Shown here piece after piece: positions 32,361 to 39,811 of a stretch of 64,000 bases of DNA; within the stretch, counting starts at the first letter, position 1, and every line of letters starts with the position of its first letter. The DNA is from Alphaproteobacteria bacterium. GTDB lineage: Bacteria; Myxococcota_A; UBA796; GCA-2862545. The notes beneath the pieces are model-generated. The model was not told where the DNA came from, did no database searches, and was given only the letters and a program-made list of their open reading frames with translations. A program made the position numbers and the translations under genes. The stretch covers positions 46,801 through 110,800 of the forward strand of contig JACKET010000024.1 of assembly GCA_020632875.1 (NCBI GenBank), in the 5' to 3' direction.

Positions 32361-32951
32361 TCAGCCCTCGAACCCGGGCACGAACAGCGTCGAGCCGCTG
32401 TCGGCCTCGAGCGCGCGCACGTAGACCTGCGCCACGTCGGCTGCAGCGGCGCCCTGCTCGCCCATGCCGAGCTTCACGGCGGTCTCGCGGACCAGGGGCG
32501 GGCAGACGCACGTGATGCGGCGGCCGGGGAGCTCGAGCGCCGCGGCGCGCGTGAAGCCCTCGAGGCCCGCGTTGACCATCGCGAGCGCGGTGGTGTTGGG
32601 CCACGGCTTGTGCGCGAGAAGGCCGCCCGTGAGCACGAAGCTGCCCTTCACGCTGTCGAGGCCGAACCGCACGAGGTTCACCTGGCCCATGAGCTTGTTG
32701 ACGATGCCGACCCGGAACAGCTCGTCGGTGGACTTGGCCATCGGGCCGAACTTCGCGGTGCCGGCGGCGCAGATCATCGCGTCGACGGGGCCGATCGCGG
32801 CGTAGAGCTTCTTCACCGACGGCGGGTCGTCGAGATCGACCGCTGGCGTCGAGCTGCGCGACACACCGACCACCTCGTGGCCCGCCCCGCGCAGCGCGTC
32901 TGCGACCGCGCCTCCGATCACGCCCGTCGATCCGACCAGGAGAACCTTCAT
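32361..32951 (-). CDS. Short-chain dehydrogenase-like protein lacking the YxxxK active site
   Basis: A 196-residue Rossmann protein, shorter than classical SDRs (about 250). The nucleotide-binding glycine motif is GSTGVIGGAVADAL (7-20), and ICAAGTAKFG is the family's NNAG-like strand. The conserved Ser may be in SFVLTGGLL, but where Tyr-x3-Lys should follow the sequence is NTTALAMVNAGLEGF, with no Tyr or Lys. Similar short SDR-like proteins occur in Proteobacteria with the same A-x-V-N pattern. Catalysis by the usual mechanism is unlikely; a binding or regulatory role, or a different chemistry, is possible. It is convergent with the small lipoprotein gene. Confidence 0.8.
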   Translation of the reverse strand: MKVLLVGSTGVIGGAVADALRGAGHEVVGVSRSSTPAVDLDDPPSVKKLYAAIGPVDAMICAAGTAKFGPMAKSTDELFRVGIVNKLMGQVNLVRFGLDSVKGSFVLTGGLLAHKPWPNTTALAMVNAGLEGFTRAAALELPGRRITCVCPPLVRETAVKLGMGEQGAAAADVAQVYVRALEADSGSTLFVPGFEG

Positions 32952-33088
32952 CCGTCACCTCCGCGCGCATGCCTAGCTGCGTGGGAGGCCCGGTGCCACG
33001 CCCTCGATGCGTGGGGATCGCCGCTGACCGGATGTTGGCATTCCGTCAGGAGCGGGAACCGCTATGCTTGGAGCAGGTCTAGGGGTCC

Positions 33089-34504
33089 ATGTCCGTTTCC
33101 CTCCTCGTCACCGTCGCGCTGGGTGCGCCGCAATTCGTCGCGGCGGAGCCGGTCGATGCAGAGGTCGCCCGCGGCGCGTGGGATGCCGCCGTGGCCTGCA
33201 CGGGGTGGGAGCCCGAGGCCGCCGACGAGGTGCGGATCGAGCGCGGCAACGTCCCCAAGGGCTTTCTGGGGCTCGCGTCGACCGATGAGCGCGGGCGGCT
33301 CTACCGGATCGAGCTCGACGCGACGGATGGGCGATCGAGCGAGGTGATCGTCCACGAGGTCGCGCACGCGTGGGTCAGCGAAGGGCCCACGGCGCTCGTC
33401 GAGGGCCGCGCCGAGCTGCTGGCCGACTGCATGGTGCACGAGCGGCCCGGCCTGGCGCCGCTCCAGTGGGATGATGGCCGCGAGCTCGTCTCGATGCCCG
33501 ACCTGCGCAGCTGGCGGGCCGCCGACGACCACGGGCCGAGCGTGAACCCGCTGATGCGCACCGACGCGTACCTCGGCGCGGCGCGGCTCGTTCGGCTCGC
33601 GAGCCTCGTGCTGCCCGACGGGGCGCTGTGGCCCGAGGCCGACAACATCGACTGGATCGACCTCGATGCGATGCTGGCCGATGCGGGGCAGCCCGGCGAG
33701 CTGCTGCGCGACGTGCTGCGCGCGACGCCCGAGGTGCAGCGCAAGGCCCTGTCCGACCGCGATCAGGATGGGCTGCCGCTGGTCGGCGAGCAGATGCTCG
33801 GCACCGATCCCGATCGCTTCGACTCGGATGCCGACGGCTGGTGGGATGGCGCCGAGGTGCCGGTCGACGCGGTGCCGCTGCCGTTCGACGGCACCCCGAT
33901 GTGCTCGGGCTGGGCCACGCCGGCCTCCGGCGGGGTCGCGGTGCTGAAGACCGGCGGCAACCTCCGCGGCTCGCCGGCCCCGATGCCGGCCCTGCGCGCG
34001 AACGACGAGGTCTTCCTGAAGGGCCGGGTCGCGGTGGTGGGCCGCGCATCCATCCTCGTCGAGCTCGAGGGCGACCCCGAGGTCGTGTCGGGCGGTCTGT
34101 GGGCGCGGGTGCACGGCAAGGGTCTCGTCGAAGACGATGCCTGTGTGAGCGACGCGAGCCGCGTCGTCTGGGCCTCCGATCCGGCGCTGCGCGAAGCGGT
34201 GCAGCCCCTCGCCGAGGCCCTGCAGAAGGCGGTCGCGCGGGCCGAGCGCCGCTTCGGTGCCGACGGCCGCCGGCTCGCCGTGCAGCTCGGCGGCACGTCC
34301 ACCACGGTCGACGGGCCCGTGATCCACCTCTCCACGCACGAGGTGCGCACGGCCCTGCGCACCGGCGCGCTCGACGATCTCGCGTACCAGGCCGTCGCCA
34401 TGCGCCGGGTGTGGGACGAGTCGGCAGTCGTCCGCGAGTGGCGCGACGTGGTGGCGCTCGCGAACCTCCTCGCCCGCGACTCCAGGCCGCCCGCCGTCCG
34501 GTGA
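33089..34504 (+). CDS. Exported HEXXH protein with thrombospondin-3-like calcium segment
   Basis: A 471-residue protein with a likely signal peptide (cleaved near VAAEPV, about residue 19-20). VIVHEVAHAWVSEGP (86-100) contains HEXXH, and the downstream ALVEGRAELLAD supplies a plausible third zinc ligand (Glu), giving a gluzincin-type site. At about 228-254 a calcium-binding TSP3-like stretch, DRDQDGLPLVGEQMLGTDP then FDSDADGWWDGAEV, follows. The C-terminal 200 residues are unassigned. It may be a periplasmic or surface protease; the family is not recognised. It is joined to the downstream ATP-grasp gene: its stop is at 34502-34504, five bases before that gene's ATG. Confidence 0.65.
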   Translation: MSVSLLVTVALGAPQFVAAEPVDAEVARGAWDAAVACTGWEPEAADEVRIERGNVPKGFLGLASTDERGRLYRIELDATDGRSSEVIVHEVAHAWVSEGPTALVEGRAELLADCMVHERPGLAPLQWDDGRELVSMPDLRSWRAADDHGPSVNPLMRTDAYLGAARLVRLASLVLPDGALWPEADNIDWIDLDAMLADAGQPGELLRDVLRATPEVQRKALSDRDQDGLPLVGEQMLGTDPDRFDSDADGWWDGAEVPVDAVPLPFDGTPMCSGWATPASGGVAVLKTGGNLRGSPAPMPALRANDEVFLKGRVAVVGRASILVELEGDPEVVSGGLWARVHGKGLVEDDACVSDASRVVWASDPALREAVQPLAEALQKAVARAERRFGADGRRLAVQLGGTSTTVDGPVIHLSTHEVRTALRTGALDDLAYQAVAMRRVWDESAVVREWRDVVALANLLARDSRPPAVR

Positions 34505-34509
34505 GCCCG

Positions 34510-35394
34510 ATGCGCGTGGCGCTGGCCCGGTCCGCCGTCCTCCCGTCGCACGAGCACGACGACGACGGCTTCGTCGAGGTGCTGGCCTCCCACGGGGTCG
34601 CCGGAGACTGGCGCGCCTGGGACGACCCGTCCGTCGACTGGGCCGCCTACGACGCCGTCTTCGTGCGCACGACGTGGGACTACCAGGAGCGTCCGGACGC
34701 GTTCCGCGCCTGGATCCGCGCCGTCGACGCGCAGACCCGGCTCTTCAACCCGGCCGAGGTCCTGCTGTGGAACCTCGACAAGCGGTACCTCCGCGAGCTC
34801 GAGCTGGCCGGCATCCCCATCGCGCCGACCGAGTGGCTCGCGCAGGGGGAGGACCCCGCGCCCGCCCTGCAGCGGCGTGGCTGGGCGCGCGGCTTCCTCA
34901 AGCCGGTCGTCGGCGCCACCGCGATCGGCACCCTGCGCTTCACGGCTGACGAAGCGGGTATCGCCGCGGCCCGTGCCCATGCGCGCGACTGGTCCGTGCC
35001 GCTGATGCTCCAGCCCTACCTGCGCTCGGTCGAGGAGGAGGGCGAGGTGTCGGTCGTGCTCGTCGACGGCCGCATCTCGCACGCGGTCCGGAAGATCCCC
35101 GTCGCCGGCGACTACCGCGTGCAGGACGACTGGGGCGCCATCGACCAGCCGCTCGGCCTGTTCCAGGGCGAGGACGACTTCGCGCTCGACGTGCTCGCAG
35201 CGCTCCAGAAGCGGTTCGACCATGCCTTCGAGCGCCGTGCGCCCCTCGTGGCGCGGGTCGACACCCTGCGCGACGACCGCAACCGGCTGGTCCTCAACGA
35301 GCTCGAGCTCGTCGAACCGTCCCTGTTCTACCGGCACGGTCCCGACGCGATGGATGCGGTCGCCCGGGCGCTCGTCGACCGACTGCGCGGCTGA
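34510..35394 (+). CDS. ATP-grasp enzyme of unknown substrate
   Basis: A 294-residue protein of the small ATP-grasp group resembling cycloserine synthetase-like or RimK-like ligases. VDWAAYDAVFVRTTWDY (40-56) and LLWNLDKRYLREL are family landmarks. GFLKPVVGATAIGT (about 129-142) has the nucleotide lysine. The end LVARVDTLRDDRNRLVLNELELVEPSLF carries the metal-binding acidic and Asn residues. Such enzymes join a carboxylate to an amine via an acyl-phosphate. I chose the ATG at 34510, which has GGTGAG five bases upstream; a GTG at 34501 overlapping the previous stop is the alternative. Confidence 0.75.
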   Translation: MRVALARSAVLPSHEHDDDGFVEVLASHGVAGDWRAWDDPSVDWAAYDAVFVRTTWDYQERPDAFRAWIRAVDAQTRLFNPAEVLLWNLDKRYLRELELAGIPIAPTEWLAQGEDPAPALQRRGWARGFLKPVVGATAIGTLRFTADEAGIAAARAHARDWSVPLMLQPYLRSVEEEGEVSVVLVDGRISHAVRKIPVAGDYRVQDDWGAIDQPLGLFQGEDDFALDVLAALQKRFDHAFERRAPLVARVDTLRDDRNRLVLNELELVEPSLFYRHGPDAMDAVARALVDRLRG

Positions 35395-35444
35395 GGGCTC
35401 CGGAGGCGCTGCGCCGCGGTATCCTGCCCCGGGGGAGGTGCCGC

Positions 35445-38400
35445 ATCCGCATCGGGTCCTTCGAGCTCCAGCGGCCGGTGGGACGAGGCGGCATGGGCGA
35501 GGTCTGGGCGGCCACCCACGTGAGCCAGGGGCGCCCCGTCGCGCTCAAGCTCCTCACCGATCGCGCCGCGCTGGATCCGAAGTACCGCCGGGCGTTCCGC
35601 AACGAGATCCGGAACGCGGCCCAGCTCGACCATCCGAACGTGGTCGCGGTCTACGACTACGGCGAGGTCACCGAAGCCGAGGCGGAGGGGTCTGCCGGGA
35701 AGCTCGCGCGGCGCACGCCCTGGCTCGCCATGGAGCTCGTGGAGGGGGGCACGCTGCTGCCCCACTGCGGCACGTTCGACTGGATGCGGCTGATGGACGT
35801 GGTGCTCGGCCTGCTCGACTCGCTCGCGCACGCCCACGCGCGCGGCGTGTACCACCGCGACCTCAAGCCCGCGAACGTGCTGCTGGGACGGCGCGTCCGC
35901 GCCGGGGTCCCGCTGGTGGTGAAGCTCTCGGACTTCGGGCTGGCGCACGCGGCGGACGGGACCGAAGACGACCACTTCAACGGCGGCACGCCGTCGTACA
36001 TGGCGCCCGAGCAGTTCGACGGGCGCTGGCGGAACTACGGCCCGTGGACCGACCTGTACGGCCTGGGGTGCCTGCTGTACGCGCTGATCCGCGGCCGTCC
36101 GCCGTTCGGGCCGAGCACGAGCTTCGCCGAGAGCCGCCGCGCGCACCACGAAGACACGGTGCCGGCGCTCGACCCGCCGTTCGCCGTGCCCGCGGGCTTC
36201 GAGTCCTGGATCCGGCGCCTGCTCGAGAAGGACCCCGCCCGCCGCTACCGCCGCGCCGCCGACGCGCTGTACGACTTCCTCCAGCTCGGCCCGCCCGAGC
36301 GGGGCTCGCGGTCGGCCAAGCCGGCCATCCACGCCAAGGCCGACCTCGACACGCTCCAGCTCCACACCCTGTCCACGCTGATGGACCTGCCCATCCTCGA
36401 GACCGAGGAGGTCGGGTTCACCGTCGGGTCGAACATCTCGAAGGCCCCGCCGCTCCCGCACGACTGGCGCGATCTCGACGAGCGCCGCGCCGATCGCGTG
36501 GTGCGCACGGGCCTGCGGATGTTCGGGCTGCGCCCGGTGCCGTTCGTGGGCCGCGAGAAGGAGCGCGACGCGCTGTGGGCCATGCTCGGCGAGGTGCGCG
36601 ACGAGAACGCCGTGCGGGTCGCGGCGCTGCACGGGCCGTCGGGCTTCGGGAAGAGCCGTCTCGCCGACTGGCTGTGCCAGCGCGCCCACGAGGTCGGGTC
36701 GGCCATCGTGATGAAGGCGACCCACGGCCCGGTGCCCGGCCCACGCGACGGCCTGGCGGGCCTCGCGCACCGCTTCCTCCGCTGCGAGGGGCTCGGGAGG
36801 GCCCAGCTGGCCGAGCGCGTTCGCGCCTTGACCTCCGGAACCGACGAGCGGGAGGCGCTGCTCGAGCTGCTCGCTCCGGGCGCCGGCTCCGTGCGGTTCG
36901 GCAGCGCCGAGGAGCGGCACTGGGCCGTCCGCCAGCTCCTGCTGCGCGCGACGAGCGAGCGCCCGGCGGTCGTGTGGCTCGACGACGTGCACTGGGGGCC
37001 CGACACGCTGCGCTTCGTGCGCCGCTTGCTCGCCGACGACCTCGGCCGGCCCGTGCTCGTCGTGATGACCGCCACCGACGAGGCCCTCGCCGAGCGGACG
37101 GACGAGCACGCCGTGTGGGAGGAGCTGCTCGACGACGAGCGCGTCTACCCCATGCTCGTGGGCTCCCTGCCGCCCGAGAAGCGATCGATGCTCGTCGAAG
37201 AGGTGCTGGGGCTCGACGCGACGCTCGGCGAAGCCGTCGAGGAGGGCACCCGCGGCAATCCGCTGTTCGCCGTGCAGCTCATCGGCGACTGGGTCGAGCG
37301 CGACCTGCTCGAGCCCGGCCCCTCGGGATTCGTGCCGCGCGAGGGCGTCACGCTCACGGTGCCCGACGACATCGGGTCGGTCTGGGAGCGGCGCGTCGAC
37401 CGGCTGCTGAAGAACCGCCGCGACACGGACGCCCGCGCGCTCGAGCTCGCGGCGGTGCTCGGGATGACGGTGAACCGCAGCGAGTGGACCCAGGCGTGCC
37501 AGCTGCTCGGCGTCCACGCGAGCCAGGGGCTCGTCGAGGCCCTGCTGCACACGGGCCTCGCGACCAGCGGAGACGGCGGCTACGCCTGGGTGTTCGCGCA
37601 CCGCAAGCTGCCCGAGGCGCTCGTGCGCCGCGCCCGTCGCGCCGGCCACCTCGACGCGTGCCACGCGGCGTGTGCCGGCCTGCTGCTCGAGCGGCTGGAG
37701 CAGCTCCCGTCCACGCCGGTCGGCATGAGCGAGCGGCTCGGGCGGCACCTGCTCGGTGCCGGCGAGGCCGAAGCGGCGCTCGAGCCCCTGATGAAGGGCA
37801 TCGTCGAGCGCGTGAACGCGGGCGACTACGCGATCGCCGAGCAGCTCATCGAGCTCCGCGCCGAGGCGCTCGAGGGCTGTGGGGTCACGCACTCCGACGT
37901 GCGCTGGGGGCTCAACCAGATCCCGCACTTCCACATCGCCCGCCGCCAGGGGCGGATGGCCGACGCGACCTCGTGGCTCGACGGGATCGAGGCGGCGAGC
38001 GACAAGTACGGCTGGGATGCCGTGATGGTGGAGTGCCGCGTGCACCGGGCCCGCATGTACCGGCTCGCCGGCGAGTGGCAGCGCGCCGACCGCACGCTGC
38101 GCCGGGCGCTCGAGAACGCCGTCGCCATCCGCGAGCCCCGCCTGGTCGCCGAGGCCCGGTTCGAGCTCGGCGAGCTGTGGGCGTACCGCGGGCAGCTCGA
38201 CCGGGCGCGGTCGTTCGCGCAGGCCGCGCGCGCCGACTACGAGCGGCTCGACGACACCGTGGGCCAGGCGCGCTGCTGGCAGGCGCTCGGCGAGATGAAG
38301 AAGGAGGCCGGCGAGTACCGCGCCGCCCGCGAGCTGCTGCGCCGCGCCGAGCAGCTCTTCGAGGTGGCCGGCAACCGCTGGGGTCGGGCCTCCGCCATCA

Positions 38401-38912
38401 ACAGCGAAGGCGATGCAGCCCGCCACGAGGGCAACCTCGACGAGGCCGAGCAGCTGTACCGCCGCTCTGGCGGCCTGTTCCGGGCGATCGGCAGCGGGTC
38501 GGCGATCTACCCCGAGTACAACTTCGCGCTGACGCTCATCGCACGCGGGCAGGTGACCGAGGCGCGTCCCATCGTCGAGCGCGCCCTGAAGCACTTCCGC
38601 GAGGTCAACGACGGCGTGGGCCTGATGAACGCGCACTTCGCGCTCGCGGCGTGCGAGGGGGATGCCGGCCGGTGGGGCGCCTGGGACGCCCAGGTGCGCG
38701 AGGGGCGCGAGATGGTGGTACAACTGCGCGCCGCGGACGAGGACACCGCCTGGGTGGCCGAGGTCTGTGGGCAGAGGGCCCAGCTCGCCGGCATGTTGTC
38801 GCGCGCCCGGTCCGCGTACGAGCTGGCATTGGAGACGTGGAAGCTGTTGGAGCGGGACCGGCGGGTGGCGAACCTCGAGGCTGTGCTGTCGACGCTCGCG
38901 GGGGCCACGTGA
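35445..38912 (+). CDS. Serine/threonine kinase - AAA ATPase - TPR-like regulator; apparent ATC start
   Basis: A large cytoplasmic signalling protein (1155 residues from 35445). The N-terminal Hanks-type kinase domain has a glycine loop VGRGGMGEVW (12-21), Lys35 (ALKLL), HRDLKPAN (137-144), a DFG motif, and APEQF. A STAND/AAA-16-type ATPase follows with Walker A GPSGFGKS (397-404) and a Walker B-like VVWLDDVHWG. The last ~370 residues are helical TPR-like repeats (ARSFAQAARADYERLDD; EAEQLYRRSGGLFRAIG). The domain order recalls PknK-type regulators. The first ATG/GTG/TTG in frame is the GTG at 35478, inside the glycine loop with no SD. ATC at 35445, six bases after GGGGGAGG, gives the normal start RIGSFELQRPVG, so I place the start there. 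The 3' end overlaps the next gene by 4 bp. Confidence 0.85.
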   Translation: MRIGSFELQRPVGRGGMGEVWAATHVSQGRPVALKLLTDRAALDPKYRRAFRNEIRNAAQLDHPNVVAVYDYGEVTEAEAEGSAGKLARRTPWLAMELVEGGTLLPHCGTFDWMRLMDVVLGLLDSLAHAHARGVYHRDLKPANVLLGRRVRAGVPLVVKLSDFGLAHAADGTEDDHFNGGTPSYMAPEQFDGRWRNYGPWTDLYGLGCLLYALIRGRPPFGPSTSFAESRRAHHEDTVPALDPPFAVPAGFESWIRRLLEKDPARRYRRAADALYDFLQLGPPERGSRSAKPAIHAKADLDTLQLHTLSTLMDLPILETEEVGFTVGSNISKAPPLPHDWRDLDERRADRVVRTGLRMFGLRPVPFVGREKERDALWAMLGEVRDENAVRVAALHGPSGFGKSRLADWLCQRAHEVGSAIVMKATHGPVPGPRDGLAGLAHRFLRCEGLGRAQLAERVRALTSGTDEREALLELLAPGAGSVRFGSAEERHWAVRQLLLRATSERPAVVWLDDVHWGPDTLRFVRRLLADDLGRPVLVVMTATDEALAERTDEHAVWEELLDDERVYPMLVGSLPPEKRSMLVEEVLGLDATLGEAVEEGTRGNPLFAVQLIGDWVERDLLEPGPSGFVPREGVTLTVPDDIGSVWERRVDRLLKNRRDTDARALELAAVLGMTVNRSEWTQACQLLGVHASQGLVEALLHTGLATSGDGGYAWVFAHRKLPEALVRRARRAGHLDACHAACAGLLLERLEQLPSTPVGMSERLGRHLLGAGEAEAALEPLMKGIVERVNAGDYAIAEQLIELRAEALEGCGVTHSDVRWGLNQIPHFHIARRQGRMADATSWLDGIEAASDKYGWDAVMVECRVHRARMYRLAGEWQRADRTLRRALENAVAIREPRLVAEARFELGELWAYRGQLDRARSFAQAARADYERLDDTVGQARCWQALGEMKKEAGEYRAARELLRRAEQLFEVAGNRWGRASAINSEGDAARHEGNLDEAEQLYRRSGGLFRAIGSGSAIYPEYNFALTLIARGQVTEARPIVERALKHFREVNDGVGLMNAHFALAACEGDAGRWGAWDAQVREGREMVVQLRAADEDTAWVAEVCGQRAQLAGMLSRARSAYELALETWKLLERDRRVANLEAVLSTLAGAT

Positions 38913-39808
38913 AGATCGTCGTCGATTCGGTCGAAGGGCTGGGCTTCGCGCCGCACGAGCTCGCGGAGAGGCCCGCCGAGGTGGGCGTGTTGATGGCCGA
39001 CGCCGCGCACTTCGACGTCGAGTACGTCATCAACCCGTTCATGGAGGGGCACCTCCACTCGGTCGACCGCGCGCGGGCCGTCGCGCAGTGGCAGGCCCTG
39101 CAGGCCGTCTACGCCGGGCTCGGCTACCAGACCCACACGCTCGCGAGCGTCGAGGGGCTGCCGGATCTCGTGTTCATGGCGAACCAGTCGTTCCCGGCGC
39201 AGCTGCCGACGGGCGAGTGGGTGGCGCTGATGTCGGTGATGGAGAGCCACCACCGCCGGCCCGAGGTCGAGGTCGTCGAGGCCTGGTACACCGCGCGCGG
39301 GGCGCGCACGCTGCGGATGACGAAGGGCGACCACCTCATCCCGTTCGAGGGGATGGGCGACGCGCACTGGTTCCCCGGGCGCCGCCTCGTGGTCGGGGGC
39401 TACGGCTTCCGCACGTCGCGCGAGGCGTACGACCGCATCGCCGCCGTGCTCGACGTGCCGGTCGTGGCGCTGCGGCTCACCGACCCGCGCTTCTACCACC
39501 TCGACACGTGCCTCGCGCCGCTCGACGCCGAGACCGCGCTCTACGTGCCGTCGGCCTTCGAGGCCCGCGGGCGCGCGCTGCTCGAGCGGCTCTTCCCGCG
39601 GCTGATCGAGGTCCCGCTAGACGAGGCCGTCGATCTGCTGGCGTGCAACGGGCACTGCCCGGATCAGCGCCACTTCGTGGTGCAGCGCGGGGCCACCGAG
39701 ACCAACCGCCGCGTGCAGGCCGCCGGATTCGACGTGATCGAGGTCGACACCGGCGAGTTCCTGAAGTCGGGCGGCTCGGTGTTCTGCATGAAGCTCATGA
39801 TCCCGTAG
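38909..39808 (+). CDS. Dimethylarginine dimethylaminohydrolase / amidinotransferase-family protein
   Basis: A 299-residue member of the guanidino-group-modifying superfamily (DDAH, arginine deiminase, amidinotransferases). LVFMANQSFPA (about 85-95), GDHLIPFEGMGDAHWFPG, His197 in RFYHLDTCLAP and the C-terminal Cys293 in SGGSVFCMKL are at the positions of the substrate-binding acidic segment, catalytic His and nucleophilic Cys. Hydrolysis of arginine, methylarginine or a related guanidine is expected; the exact substrate is unknown. The GTG start at 38909 overlaps the stop of the kinase gene (GTGA), so the two are translationally coupled, and the 3' end is convergent with a glycosyltransferase gene. 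Confidence 0.85.
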   Translation: MKIVVDSVEGLGFAPHELAERPAEVGVLMADAAHFDVEYVINPFMEGHLHSVDRARAVAQWQALQAVYAGLGYQTHTLASVEGLPDLVFMANQSFPAQLPTGEWVALMSVMESHHRRPEVEVVEAWYTARGARTLRMTKGDHLIPFEGMGDAHWFPGRRLVVGGYGFRTSREAYDRIAAVLDVPVVALRLTDPRFYHLDTCLAPLDAETALYVPSAFEARGRALLERLFPRLIEVPLDEAVDLLACNGHCPDQRHFVVQRGATETNRRVQAAGFDVIEVDTGEFLKSGGSVFCMKLMIP

Positions 39809-39811
39809 CGC

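Noticed and set aside
33000..33088. A sigma-54 promoter (TTGGCATTCC...) before the HEXXH protein gene
   Set aside because: The -12 TTGC element is absent at the required spacing.
35328..38723. A 1131-residue minus-strand ORF over the kinase gene
   Set aside because: No recognisable domain and His/Arg/Gly-biased composition; the plus strand carries a full kinase and ATPase.
35222..38908. The long ORF starting at 35222 in the DDAH frame
   Set aside because: Only the part from the GTG at 38909 has homology-like motifs; the upstream 1,200 codons are an Arg/Ala/Gly-rich shadow of the kinase gene.
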